This document shows positions 1-11,484 of a stretch of DNA of 64,000 nt, in pieces. The notes beneath the pieces were generated by a model. It made no database searches and was not told where the DNA came from. It saw nothing but the letters and a program-made list of their open reading frames with translations. The stretch is from Acestrorhynchus altus. Lineage: Eukaryota > Chordata > Actinopteri > Characiformes > Acestrorhynchidae. Both the position numbers and the translations under genes were made by a program. Each line of letters opens with the position of its first letter. Positions within the stretch are counted from its first letter, which is position 1. The DNA lies in contig CM067503.1 of NCBI GenBank assembly GCA_034509495.1, positions 21,141,161-21,205,160 on the forward strand, written 5' to 3'.

Positions 1-888
1 GGACTAAAGGACTAGAATAGCCTCTGGAACACACTGCCATTTGCACTGAGCTGTTACATCTGCACTGCTCACACCTCTGTGTGATAAATCTTCAGACTGC
101 CTCGGCAACATTCCTGCCCTTCACCATCCATCACATAGAGTGAGAGAGCGAGAGCGAGAGAGCGAGAGTGCGAGAGACTGAGGACTAACTCTCACCAGAC
201 AATTCATCACTAGCCACAATCAAGACCTTCAGCACTTAATTTTGTTGCCAATTCCATTTCATTCACTGGTAGTGGTTTTGAAATGTACTAAAATGCACTG
301 GCGCATCAATAACTGTGGAGGGTTACAGTGTAGAAATATAGTGACTGAGCAAAACACTTACTGTGATCTGCTGACTGAGCACTGTTTGAACAAGGGTCAT
401 TTGCATATTGCAGCTATTTGCAATGGCCAGATAACAATGGCCAATAATATTCCAGTTGAAAAAAAAATCTTGCCACAACCCAGCCTAACAAAGTAAAGGC
501 CATCAAACTCCTCTTTGAGTTGAGAAGGTTTCTCCCAGGCCTGTAGATTTCACTCAGCAGACAAATGACTGGGATCTCTAATGGACTTCCAAATATGTTA
601 GTCAAGCCTATGTTTTGGCAAATGGGGGCTATTACCAGTGCCACTAATTTCCTAATCATCTTTACATTAATGTGAAACATTAGGAACCATGTACTTGATC
701 TTCTGTCAAAGCCTTGAAAAAGCAGCCAGCAGATCCAATCCACATTCCAGCACGGCCATGACATCTGAGTAAGTTCATCAGGGGTGAGGGAATCAAAACA
801 AAGGCCTTTAAGTGACCTATTAGCATTCTGTGAAGCAGCTTTCACACCTGTTTCCCCGGTATTAGTTTCGGTCTGGGCGGACCCCCTG

Positions 889-890
<2 letters not shown>
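1..890. other. Non-coding stretch, no gene seen
   Basis: I see no conserved protein, RNA gene or recognisable transposon here. A GA/GC-rich low-complexity run (gagagcgagagcgagag type) lies at about 137-176. The open frames read through simple sequence and carry no family signature. Confidence 0.6.

Positions 891-926
<36 letters not shown>
891..926. repeat. (AC)18 microsatellite
   Basis: An uninterrupted AC dinucleotide array. The same array makes long His/Thr or Val/Cys runs in overlapping frames, which are artefacts and not proteins. Confidence 0.97.
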
Positions 927-928
<2 letters not shown>

Positions 929-1645
929 CAATCTTCACAGACTGCAATCCTCTCACTGGTCAAAATCAAATACAACTCATCATCGACTCATCAGTGAGGA
1001 AGGAAACAAAGGCTCTTCAGCACCCCTTTCATCTGTTAATACTAACAACTAGTCATGCGTTTCATCTGTCCCCAACGTGCCAACACTCTCAATCACAGTC
1101 TTGCTCCTTACTGCTTAAAGCCTAAGCAGGGTAGGAACCACCAGATGGCAAAACATGACATGGCAAATTCTACAGAGGAGTTTGAACATTTAAACGTGAA
1201 TTTTACCATTGACTTTTTGGAAAAATTTCTCCCTAATGAAATTTAAATGTCAACAAAACCATTTCGAGTGGCTGGCTGCGAAACATACTAGAGAATCTCA
1301 CCAAGTCAGATTTGTTCACAGTGGTGGTAAAAAGAGTCAGACTAAAGAGTCTTTTCAGAGTTCAAGGACTTTGATTTACTCTACTGTACTGTTACCATTA
1401 ATCAGGGTGGAAGTATACATGGTGTTGAGGCAAAAGCATTTCCAAAGAGAGCATTTCATTGTTGTCAGAATAAAACCATATTTCTCCAAAAATAACTCTG
1501 ACCTCCATTAGAACTGAAGAGCTTATCCTGCAGTGTTTCAAGATTTTTTGGAAGTTATAATGGATTTTTCCTGTTTGTCCAGTCATCATGAAAAACCACC
1601 TAAACACACATAAAACTTGCAGAGAACACTGCAAAGAAACCAATG
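927..1645. other. Non-coding stretch, no gene seen
   Basis: AT-rich sequence between the AC microsatellite and the telomere-like repeat. No coding family, RNA or repeat family was recognised. Confidence 0.55.
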
Positions 1646-1649
1646 TCAT

Positions 1650-1912
1650 TTACCATAACCTTACTTAACCGTAACCATAACCATGTCTTAAACTGAATCC
1701 AACCCTAACTTAACCCAACACCAGAACCTACAGTTAACCTAACCGTAAACATAACCTGAACTTAACTTACCACTTACCCTTACCTTAATCATAATCTGGA
1801 TTTATCCTAACACTTACCGTAAGCCTAACCATAACTTGAACTTAATCCAACACTTAGCCTAACCATAATCTAAATTTAACCTAACACTTACTACACTTAA
1901 CCCTAACCATAA
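1650..1912. repeat. Degenerate telomere-like minisatellite (CCTAAC-rich)
   Basis: The strand is built from variants of cctaac, cctaacc, cataacc and cttaac. A longer period of about 34 bases is visible in the second half: units run gcctaaccataa... to ...ccaacactta and repeat with substitutions at about 1828-1861 and 1858-1890. It resembles the vertebrate telomere hexamer, but no perfect run longer than about two hexamers exists. I read it as a degenerate interstitial minisatellite and not as a chromosome end. Confidence 0.75.
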
Positions 1913-2104
1913 AAAATGACTAAAAAACATATCGCAGTATGCTTAAGGTAAATGGCAATATATGATACAATAGGAGGAAAAGCTTAAAGTATAATGTATC
2001 AGTATTTAACTGTTACATCAAAAACACAGTATGTTGTATATTTTAAGAGTAACCTTTAATTACAATTTTCCTCATGCATAATTTACAAAAGCCAATATAT
2101 GGCC

Positions 2105-2175
2105 CATCCCTTACTCTAACCTAAACCTCATCCTAATCTTAACCATAGCTTAACCTAACACCATAAACCTTACCA
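2105..2175. repeat. Second block of the CCTAAC-rich repeat
   Basis: Contains the same cctaac/cttaac/cataa words as the block ending at 1912, after about 190 bases of unrelated AT-rich sequence. It is probably a severed piece of the same array. Confidence 0.6.
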
Positions 2176-4158
2176 CAGATCAATGTGAAATTTTTTATTA
2201 GTTTCCATCCACAATTCCCTTTTTAAAAACTCCAGGACAGAGAAAAGTAGCATGTTCTGGTGACACTGTATTCTCAATCCTTCTGTGAAGACATGATGGG
2301 CTGGCGAACATAAAAAATAGGATTTTTGCATGACAGTGACAATTACTGCTACTTTCTTTTCATAAACATTACAGTATACAACTCAGAAGACACATATTGG
2401 GTCACTGATTTTTTTGGATAGTAAATTCAACAGTGATTTCACAGTGATCCCTTTGGTTCCCATCAACTTCTCACTGCAGTCAGTAAATTCACAACAGGCC
2501 ACTCTGAAGGAACGTTTACATCACCATGACTGAATTATGCAATAAAATTCTCATTTAAACTAATTGTGGAACTTGCCAGCAATCCTTGCTGATGCAGGAT
2601 TGAATCCCATGATCACAACAATACCGGTTGTGTAAGACAACTTCTTCCCTCATTCAAAGTGTGGAATCAGATTGTTTATCACATAACTCTGTAAAGTGTA
2701 AAGTTGCAAATAGCCAGCGGAGGGCAATGTGGCAAAAAAATACAGAAGTGATAGAGGTTTTCATAGTGCACGACAAATAAAATGCACCCATAGAGCCAAA
2801 TGTAGAAATTCCTACCAAAATGTAATATGGAATTTAGTGTGGTCAGTGTTACAGATCTAATGGCAATACCAATCATATTAAAATATGTTGGCCCCCACAG
2901 AATTTAAGGTGCTGACACAAAACACATCCATTCCATGTTTTCTTCCTTTGTGGGATCTCTCTAGATTGTGTTTTTTCCGGTAGGCACACTCAGCAGAATG
3001 CTGCTTGAAAAAGATCCTTCCACCTTTTTCACCAGAGTCTCCACTTGTTTCCCCGGCTGTGTAACTGGACAGGATATTGAATTAAAGTAGACAAAGACCA
3101 TTTTCATCAGGGACATGTGAACCTCCTGCTCTTGGTGCAGGAAAGCTCTGTAAGATGGGAAACACCACAAGAGCTTGAGGGGAAGAGCTCAAATTAGATT
3201 GAATGAATTCACAAAGGGTGACCCCCCACCACCACTCCAACCCCCTCTCGTGCACCTCAAACCATCAAATCCCCCCCACCCTGCTCTGATTCCAAAGGAC
3301 CCAAGCTGCTCTACGAGACCTTTGAATGCAAGGGCCAATAACTTGGCCCCTTAATGGACGCTCAGTCAGATCCAACCCGCAGATTCAAATTTAATATCCA
3401 TAGATGCATATGCAAATTCTGCCCCAACCTCAAACATCCCAGAAAACCCAATGATATGCTGACAAAAATCTGTCTGACCCTGACTCTTCTAATATAATTA
3501 CACCCAATCCAAAATGTATCCCAACAAAAAGTCCCAATCTGACCATCCTGACAAAATTCCAAAAGTCAACTTTGGCCTAACAAATTTCCATTTCAAATTG
3601 AGGTGAAAAAACCTTTCCAAACTTGATTAAATCTGGATGAAAGTGTTGAACAGCTTAATCTGACAGCCTGTCACTGTTAAAGAAAGCAAAAGTTTGCATT
3701 AGGAATAAAGTAGAATCGTAAAAGCAGGGGTCAGTGGAGACCAGAAACTACTTAAGTTGAGGGATGGACTATTAGAAACCTGAACCTAAACTCTGAGTCT
3801 GATGTGCCAGTTATAAATTTGAGGGAAGACAAAACAGGCCGATCTTACTGACGTGGACAAGATTGTTTAGACAAATATTTTAATCTAGCCAATGTTGTGG
3901 TAGGTTCCTCATTCACTCTCCCTTAGACTCCCATCAATAACCTCAGTCCACACTGTGGCATTATCAACACTCTAAGAGGCAGGCAGGCAGGCTCATTATG
4001 GTGGTGGAAGGGTGAGCGGAATAAGAGAATAAGCCTGGGAAGACTGCAGATGACTATACAATGCTGAAAGAATAAAAAAGAAAGGATGGCAAGAATAGGA
4101 CACTTTGAACTCATCCTAAATATGGACAGCCTAAAGTCCCTGCAGGAGGTCACTGAAG
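2176..4158. other. Non-coding stretch, no gene seen
   Basis: Nearly 2 kb without recognisable genes or repeats. A C-rich patch lies at about 3220-3280, and 3360-3600 is depleted in G on the plus strand. Open frames here are short and without family signatures. Confidence 0.55.
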
Positions 4159-4159
4159 A

Positions 4160-4234
<75 letters not shown>
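4159..4234. repeat. (AC)n microsatellite with GC interruption
   Basis: AC array of about 76 bases, interrupted near its 5' end by gcgcgc and near its 3' end by atat. Confidence 0.97.
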
Positions 4235-5960
4235 GGTAACCAGAAAGGACGATCTCAGCAAGAGGCACTACACTCTTCACAAGCCCAATTGAGGCTTGCA
4301 GGTGCACTTATGTCTGTGTGTGTGGTTGTGAGGGGAGTTGTTCGCTTCATTTGTCTCATTCATTATGCCTGAACAAGAACTGGAGGGTGTCACTGGCCCT
4401 AAACCTGGCACCACAGTACAGACAGAGAGAGTGAGAGAAAGAGAAACAGAGCTCTTTACTGCTATTCTCTTTCATTTCTTCTAAAACAAGGATATGAATC
4501 AGAAGACTCTCCTTAATTTGTTGCTGTAACAACCTTTACTTTTCTATTTTAGATAGATTGGTGGGAGGCTCTGAAAATCTGCTTCAACAATTCACAAGAT
4601 TTCCAATTTACGGGTTTCACATTGATGACACTTCAGCTCCCAAAGGTGTTGGATGGTGTTCCATCATTCATTTACAGTGCCTGTCTATGGAGATTATATG
4701 AACTATACTTGTGTAAATTAAAGCCCACATCATCAATGATGACCGCCTTTAAATAGTGACTTGAAGGGGTGTCAATGCTTTTGCGTATGTATAATACATG
4801 ATGCAACAAAATTAGTGCTTCCTTTCATCTACTGTTTTCTGAGATTCAAAGCTGCCCTTAACAACAGCTACATATGACTATAAATAAGGCTGAAATACTT
4901 CTTTCTTCCCTTCAGGGTTCACAGGAGCCCCTTTCTAACTTCATATCAGGCTGAAACAGCTGAGGCTGGACAGTATGCTGAGGGTTATATACAGGATTCT
5001 GGGCACACAGATCACATATCACATGACAGCTGAACATATGGACAAATTTGCATTGAGGGGGACACACTTAGGCTGATGGATTAGGAGTTCAAGTACACAC
5101 AGGTGGCCCAAGAGCACTATGCTACTATTTCAGTCCTATAATACACATTCACAGAGCTTCGTGCCAGTTTTTTTGTCATTGGGGAGGAGGAATCCAGGGA
5201 TTTCCATTGGTCTTAAGCCTAGTGATCTGATGTACAGACTGCAAATCAAAGAACTATATTTAAAGGGGCATTCGGTCTTTTCTTTTTAATACCCAGTATT
5301 ACATATTGGATACAACTATTGGGAATCCTGGCAAAAACAATCCTGACAGCAAGGCTTAGACCACTAAATAACTAAATTAGCATTATCCACATCATGTAGT
5401 ATACTTGTACATTTCATAACAACCTAACACCCCAAAACATTTGTAGTGTTTGTTTCTCCCATTATCAGGAGGTGGTTGTCCCACATAAAAGACAGTTCAA
5501 GGATTCAAGTAAAGGCATTGGTTTTATACACACCCAGGTCTCACACAGCAAAGTTCTACTAGACTCAGTTATGCTTACTAGGAAGGGCACAGTTCATTAT
5601 GCTGGAAGCAGCTATTAGAAGATGGGTAACTGGCAGCCATGGTGTACTTGGTGTACTTAAGTAGATTTTTGAGACATATCTGTACTAGAAAATTTCCCTA
5701 CATTTCACATGAATGTGTTAAAGATTGGGTTTGTAAACATTTATTCACAGAAATGTGCAGCACAAAACTGAATGAACCTCAAGTGCACAAGAACATATCT
5801 AACAGTGTTTCCTATATCATGATCTTTAACCCTACAGCAAATATGTTCTTTAGACTTGACAATTATGTAGACCAGTCATTATTTGTCCTGTTAAATAATA
5901 GTGTATTCAAGGCTTGGTCAGATACACTGAGGAGCTTTACTGAATTTAATATTTAGCTAG
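4235..5960. other. Non-coding stretch, no gene seen
   Basis: No gene family or RNA recognised. A segment at about 4670-4790 ends in aaggggtgtcaatgcttttg, a phrase like the ends of some fish DNA transposons, but I could not find a matching inverted end and do not call it. Confidence 0.5.
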
Positions 5961-5984
5961 ATAGTGTAGTCAAACATCTGCCTT

Positions 5985-6501
5985 TCCCAATCTGATGGCA
6001 CTGAGGAAGCAGCATATGTCTAGGACAGATGAAATCAAGACTATTTAGCAAGGACACAGAAATGGTAATGCCTGTAAAACATGGCGGAGGCACTGTTATT
6101 AAATGGGCATGTATGGCCTAATGGAACTGGTTACTGGTGTTAATTGGCAGGGTCAGTCTTCTGAAGAACTAAAGGTCCCACAAACACTAGAGCAGGGGTG
6201 TCGAACCGGGTCAGAAATGGGCCAATGTGGCTGCAGGTTTTCATTCCAACCAAGCAGAAGCTCATGTGATCAGTGGTTTGAAGTCTGGCTCATTGATTAA
6301 GTGAGTGGAATCAGCTGTTGCTGCTGGTTGTTTTGAATGAAGACCTGCAGCCACACCGGCCGTTTCTGACCTGGTTTGATGCCGCTGCACTAGAGGAAGC
6401 TACAGTAAAGGCCAGGCAAAGTATCTCTTCTGGTAGTCTGCAACTCATGGACATCACTGAGTCATTGACCAGGGTTTGCAATCAAAAACTAAAAATATGG
6501 C
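5985..6501 (+). pseudogene. Tc1-like transposase remnant interrupted by a hAT-type element
   Basis: Tc1/mariner transposases are DDE enzymes that move an element by cut-and-paste into TA sites. At about 6023-6120 the plus strand encodes a remnant with a degraded DETK-like stretch, then MPVKHGGGTVIKW and ACMA. KHGGG is the conserved block between the first and second catalytic Asp of Tc1 enzymes. After a foreign 195-bp insertion (6193-6387) the sequence resumes with LEEATVKARQSIS, which resembles the C-terminal region of a fish Tc1 family. The second Asp block (DNDPKHT type) and the rest of the catalytic core are not present, and stops and frame changes occur. No inverted termini were found. 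It is a long-dead copy. Confidence 0.65.
6193..6387. mobile_element. Palindromic hAT-type non-autonomous element (195 bp)
   Basis: The ends are inverted repeats: CAGGGGTGTCGAACC at the left, and GGTTTGATGCCGCTG at the right, whose complement is CAGCGGCATCAAACC. The inverted homology continues inward for about 60 bases per arm, through ggtcagaaa and tggctgcaggt, so the strand can fold into a long hairpin with a loop of roughly 70-80 bases. Perfect 8-bp direct repeats, CACTAGAG, flank it at 6185-6192 and 6388-6395. A CAGGGG-type terminus with an 8-bp target duplication is the hAT superfamily pattern. It has no coding capacity and must have been moved in trans. It sits inside the Tc1 remnant and is therefore the younger insertion. 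Confidence 0.8.
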
Positions 6502-7300
6502 TATATGTTACACTATAAACTATCCATATACACACCACTTACATATCAACATAATATCTGGATTGAGATAGACCTATTTATGTTATACATATTGTGCAGT
6601 CCTAGTTCTAACTATACTAAAAACAACATTCCAACTTGAGCAAAATCAGAAGAAAATCATAAATCAGAGCAGATTTCAATAAAATCTAAACAAGAACACA
6701 CTGCACAGCAAGGACTTTGTGTATGTGTCAAATAATTTGCATGAATGAAGGCAAACAAAATTACCCCCAGAGTCCAAAACAATAACTATTTGCTGTCTGA
6801 AATTGAAACACCTGCTAAGAGCATTTGTTTCTTCGGTGGCAAGCTACCAGAGCGATCAATAAGGAGTGTGTTTGAAGTGTTGCTCAATGGTCGGCATTGG
6901 TTCCAGCAGCCCGTATTGCTTATAGAGGTTGAAACAGAAAGCAGAAGTCATTTCCTGTGCATCTGCTGTGTGCCCAGTCTGGCCTGCTTTATCACTGCTG
7001 TTCATCACAGCAGCTATATGGGCCCTCCATCGGCCAGAGCCAGAAACCCTGCTGAACGCACAATCGCGGACATCTCTTCCCGCCTGAAAACCATTAGCTC
7101 AGCTGAAAGAGATAGAGTTTGGGGCTGATGCTGTGTTTTAATGCCAAATCCTCTTCTATTAGAGACATTTTTCCAAAACAGATACAAAACCTCATCCAAT
7201 ATTTAGCCCTTATATATCTAAAGCAAGCAGGAAAAAAAGATAGGACTTAATGTAAAGGACTTGTATATGTCAGCATAACAGCCTGGTCAGTTGAGTCAAT
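6502..7300. other. Non-coding stretch with a 127-codon open frame of unknown status
   Basis: A plus-strand frame of 127 codons spans 6745-7128. I recognise no domain in it, and it shows no splice context or start context that argues for a gene. The 6840-7130 part is more balanced in base composition than its surroundings and could be a conserved non-coding segment; this is only an impression. Confidence 0.4.
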
Positions 7301-7392
7301 CAATGTTCTCTTACAATGCCCAGCAATGTTCTCTTACAATGCCCAGCAATGTTCTCTTACAATGCCCAGCAATGCTCTCCTACAATGCCCAA
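7301..7392. repeat. 23-bp minisatellite, four tandem units
   Basis: The units at 7301-7323, 7324-7346, 7347-7369 and 7370-7392 all follow the pattern caatgttctc...atgcccag. The first three are identical; the fourth has three substitutions, including its last base. The length is not a multiple of three, so the open frame through it cycles reading phases and is not a repeat protein. Confidence 0.95.
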
Positions 7393-7548
7393 CGTCCAGC
7401 ATTAGTTATCAGGCTTCCTCCTTTAAAAAGAAACAAGCAACAAGCACTTGTAAACCCCCCCAAAAAGTTTTTTAACTTTAGAAAAACCCACATAGTAAAT
7501 CACCAGGTGGTCTCATAGGCTTTACATCAGAAAATATCACTCTAGAGG

Positions 7549-7549
7549 T

Positions 7550-7592
<43 letters not shown>
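7549..7592. repeat. (CTTT)n microsatellite
   Basis: About eleven pure CTTT units, a homopyrimidine tract on the plus strand. Confidence 0.97.
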
Positions 7593-8348
7593 GTTATACA
7601 TTGTTTTTTTCTTAACGTTTTACAAGAACAAAGGGTGTTTCTTTATTCCAGACCAGACCATACACACAAGTATATCAGCAAACAACTCATTTCTATGTAA
7701 AGATGTAGTGGAATAAAGGAAGAAATGTTGGCCTTCCTAATGAGAGCAGATAGTGACTGCCCATATAGCACTGTGCAAGATGGCAGAGAAAAGTACAAAA
7801 AGTTCAGTGCGACTGTCGAAATATTTGCCACAGCACCATGTCAGTCCGGTAAGGACAGGAGTCACGTGAAACAAAACTACACAGGCAGGATATGGGGAGA
7901 AGTGGCAGTGCAGAGTGAGAGAATGTGTCTTTCTTTAGCAGCCATGAAAAGGTGGAAGGAGGCATGGCTGAAAGGAAGAGCATGACTGAATATGAAGCTT
8001 TTGTTTCAGACTGAGATACTAGTGTTCAAATTCAACATTTGGTGGCAGAAAGGACCATACAATGCACCTTTAATTCAATTTAGAAAACACCTCTCTTTAA
8101 CTTACAACAAAAGTGTGGTATGGAAGGAATTTTTTTATATGCACTTTACATGATCACATTTAGAAGTTTAAGGATACACTAAGCCCATTTTAACACAATT
8201 CACTCTCCTCGGTTTAGGATTTGACACAATATTCTAAACAAAATAATGATAAACCCCTCCCCCCCCAAAAAAAACTTTATTGTATCTGTGTTGTTGCATA
8301 ATCTACAAATGAGAGTGTGACACATGGTATTAATATGTTAGTTGTTGG
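7593..8348. other. Non-coding stretch, no gene seen
   Basis: No family-bearing frame, RNA gene or repeat recognised; short C and A runs lie at about 8257-8275. Confidence 0.5.
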
Positions 8349-8349
8349 T

Positions 8350-8744
8350 AGGGCTGGGCAACATAAACATCAATATATAGCTAACCACATACTACAAGAT
8401 ATAACAAATGACAATACTGTAGTATTGCACCTACTATGCAGGTTTACCATCAGTGTGTGATTTCATTCCATAAAAGAAAGTGAGTGGGGCATTAGTGTGG
8501 AAATTGTCACAATTAAAGGAACAGGATGATGACTTTATTTTACCATATTAAATATCATAATCCAATGAAGTTTGTTGAGTCAGTGAAACACCACTAAGAG
8601 TGTGACAGTCTTCTGTTTATTCTTAAAATATATTAAAGAAATCCACTGTTAGATATTTACTGTTCAAACTGTTCAAATCATCATATCCTATTTTATTGTA
8701 TATCACGAATGAGTGATGCGTATTTTAGTCATACTGCCCAGTTC
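8350..8744. mobile_element. Probable hAT-type non-autonomous element (GGGCTGGGC ends)
   Basis: The left end, agggctgggcaacata, is complemented by the right end, gtcatactgcccag, as imperfect inverted termini. GGGCTGGGCGATAT-type ends are shared with the pieces at 46202, 54979 and 56755 in this window. The interior is AT-rich and non-coding. I could not define a convincing 8-bp target duplication, so the exact borders are uncertain. Confidence 0.5.
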
Positions 8745-9867
8745 TCGTAGTTGGTTTGGTGCTGGTTGTTTGCAAACTTTGGTGTTCAAACAAAACATCT
8801 CCTTCGTCATGATTTTGCATTGTGAAATTCCTTTTTTATTTTGGTACGATGCACCATTCAGAAGCCTAATCATACCACAGGTTCAGGAATTCACCAGATT
8901 GATATTCCCACTCAAACCACAATATCTATTTGCAAAATTTTTCAATAATAAAATCCTTTAAGAGAATCCTTTCTCATGTAACATTACTCTTTGAACATAC
9001 AAATTTTAGCCGGATAATGATGAGATATTTATATTTGTATAGCATGGCTGCTGGACAGGGGTGTCCTCTACACACACTTTCACCAGCCAGCAACTGAGTG
9101 CCCTACACAGCCGTGCGAATGACAGCATGAGAAAATTATTAAACAGCAGGAGCCCCACACACTAGAATAAAGCAATGCTAATGCTCTGCGTCCAGCAGAT
9201 GGGGAGCAGCTGCAAACTGGAAAGAAGGAGCAAGCAAGAAAGGAAAAAGAGGAGAGGCAAAGTCTGAAAGTGTAATAAATAAAGAAAAAAGGAAACAAAA
9301 GGAAAGAGAAAAGGGAAAACATGAAGTGCAAGATTAAAATAAATAAATAAATAAAAAGCATTAAAAAATGAATGTGATTAAAAATAGAAAGAACGATGGG
9401 CGAACAGTTCATCTCCATCAAGAACAACCTCAGAAGCAGACAGTCGGATAATAAATGTAGAAATGTGTCTTGTTCTCCATCCACAGTCATCTCTCCTCTA
9501 TCCCAGAACTCAAATCAAATGGACATGCTCCTGAACTGAGCTACTGTATGTTAGAAAAGCCCCAGCATGTGAATAGCAGTGTTGGCAAACAAATACAGCC
9601 TATAAACCAGAATAAATAAAGACTGAGTGCTCTCTGAGAGTGCTCCAACACAGGATTTACACTAATAGTTCATACATAGAGACATGCAGGGTTTAATGGG
9701 AGGAGACAAGTTCAAAGTCTTCAACCTGATCTCTGGATCTGCTCACAGCACTCAATTAAAAGCTACAGAGAGTGAGAGAGCGAGAGAGAATGAAAGAGCC
9801 TCAGGGAGGATGGTTGTCTTTTCTTCTTTAACTCACTTCTTTTGCCAAGTCACTGTCTCTACTACCG
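8745..9867. other. Non-coding stretch, no gene seen
   Basis: Contains a purine-rich patch at about 9225-9330 and a short AAAT run at 9335-9355. The long minus-strand frame over this patch is a Phe/Leu/Ser-rich product of biased composition and not a gene. Confidence 0.5.
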
Positions 9868-10243
9868 AAGGAACGCTACTACATTATGGAACACTGTTGT
9901 GAGGATTTGACTGCACTCAATAACAGTGTTGGTGAGGTCAGAATGTTTGATGATCACCACCCTACTTCATTCCCAATCCCCCAATTCCAATACCCAATTA
10001 TCTTATCCCAAAGTACTGGATGGAGCACCATAATACCAGAGAACACAGTTCTACTGCTCTGTAGCTTAATGCTGAGGGGTGTTACACCCCGTGCATCGCA
10101 TTAGACATGGAGCCAATGGGTTCATGTGCACCTGCTCTAGAAAGCAATACTTCTCTACAGGGACTAGACAAGATGTGTGTCAGCAATGGGGGCAAATTAT
10201 AGAAAAATGCATTAATTAGAAGGGGAGTACACAAGCATTTGGG
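9868..10243. mobile_element. Short Tc1-type non-coding repeat, copy 1
   Basis: Shares ordered phrases with the copies at 52040, 53647 and (reversed) 48981: tgtgaggatttgactgca, a gatgatcacca segment, ttctctacaggg followed by actagacaag, and a terminal ggggagtacacaagcatttg. The intact family ends in a sequence close to ggggtgtccacaaacatttgg. The copy has no coding capacity. The Tc1/mariner assignment rests on my recollection of this fish repeat and is less sure than the repeat relationship itself. Confidence 0.6.
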
Positions 10244-10253
10244 CATGCACGTG

Positions 10254-10257
<4 letters not shown>

Positions 10258-10319
<62 letters not shown>
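10258..10319. repeat. (CA)31 microsatellite
   Basis: Uninterrupted CA array directly after the short Tc1-type repeat. Confidence 0.97.
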
Positions 10320-10320
<1 letters not shown>

Positions 10321-10753
10321 TTAACACACAGTAAAGATGCTTTTTCTTCTCCTGTAAAGTAGCCACTTTGGCAATGTAACAACTGTGGTTAACAGATAAC
10401 CGTAACATTACATTTCTTTGGAGTAACTGGGTATTAGCAGTAGCAACACCACAAGTGTGTCAAAAGTTAACTGGCCCTGATGCAATGATCTAAATCAAAT
10501 GAGGGAAGGCAACCGCCATATTCATGTCTTTTCACCAACAGCAAACTGAGCCACAACACAGTTGGAAGTGGTTCAAAACCCCAGTTTTTGGTGGAACATG
10601 GTCTATGTGGACATTTTACATCTATCAAAATAAATCAAATTAAAGAACAGCTTCAAATGCTCTGCACCAAATAGGTGAGAAAGTGCCCTTAAAGGTTTTG
10701 GCAACATTGTCACTAAATCTACTTTGAGTTGAAACTGAGAAAAAGCTGGCCAA
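10320..10753. other. Non-coding stretch, no gene seen
   Basis: About 430 bases of non-repetitive sequence between two simple repeats; nothing recognised. Confidence 0.5.
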
Positions 10754-10821
10754 CAAATAAATAAATAACTAAATAAAAAATAAAAAAATAAAAAATAAAA
10801 ATAAATAAACAAACAAACAAA

Positions 10822-10891
<70 letters not shown>
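10754..10891. repeat. (AAAT)n/(AAT)n compound microsatellite
   Basis: Imperfect AAAT and AAAC units followed by about 17 pure AAT units. The minus-strand frame through it is an artefactual Tyr run. Confidence 0.96.
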
Positions 10892-10892
<1 letters not shown>

Positions 10893-10930
10893 GCTTCACA
10901 TAGTCCTGGCCCCAAACTCTCACCCAGCTT

Positions 10931-11040
10931 ATGATGGACTTGATAATTAACTGACGATTTGGATCAGCTGTGCTGGGGAAAGGAAAGCTGAAAGCTCTTC
11001 AGGGTAGTGGGTCCCTAGACAGGATTGCTGAGAAGCCTTG
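10931..11040. mobile_element. hAT-type palindromic repeat, right-half fragment
   Basis: Carries ggatcagctgtgctgg, then cttcagggtagtgggtccct and aggattgctgagaagcc. These correspond to the right arm of a common fish palindromic repeat whose ends resemble CAGTGGTTCTCAAC. The left arm of the same family is recognisable at 15604-15734. Degenerate, no coding capacity. Confidence 0.5.
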
Positions 11041-11484
11041 TGTAAACCATAGCTAATCATAATATGGGAGCGGTTGAGTTTGTATTTTCCCATCTTTGGC
11101 CAGGAGGCTTGTTTTTACCAATGGATAACCCATTAATGTGGTTTACACTGAGTGGAACAAAGAGTGGAAACAACAGTCAGGGAATAATGACACATAATGA
11201 TCCGCAAATATAAAGGTCATGGCCATTTAAACAGCATTGGAGCCACCTGCTTCTCCAAAATGGACATTTTATGCAACAACATGAAAAAGCATCATCACCC
11301 TTTTGCTCTTTAGTCAGATTAGTTCGTTAGGCCTGTGTACATATATGAAGCATGCACAACTTTTTATATTTAGGGAGAAAATGTTATGGGGAAAAATGTC
11401 TGGTTTCTGTTTTTATGATCTGCTATAAGTGCACTTTTTAGCATACAAAGTACTCAAAGTTGTTTGTAATAACACACAAAAATT
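11041..11484. other. Non-coding stretch, no gene seen
   Basis: AT-rich sequence with no recognised gene or repeat. Confidence 0.5.

Noticed and set aside
414..956. 180-codon minus-strand frame with a Cys/Val run
   Set aside because: The run is the (AC)18 microsatellite and the rest has no family signature.
1650..1912. Chromosome-end telomere
   Set aside because: No perfect hexamer array exists and unique sequence continues on both sides.
2590..2640. tRNA-like phrase ggattgaatcccatgatc
   Set aside because: No acceptor or anticodon stem could be folded around it, and no SINE tail follows.
6745..7128. 127-codon open frame
   Set aside because: No domain was recognised, and there is no evidence of exon boundaries or coding bias; kept only as a note in the regional entry.
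7301..7392. CRISPR-like array from regularly spaced repeats
   Set aside because: The 23-bp units are directly tandem with no spacers, and the genome is eukaryotic in character.
9080..9490. 136-codon minus-strand frame rich in Phe, Leu and Ser, resembling a membrane protein
   Set aside because: It overlies a purine-rich tract, so the hydrophobic residues follow from base composition.
10603..10923. Minus-strand frame with a long Tyr run
   Set aside because: It is the (AAT)n microsatellite read in one frame.
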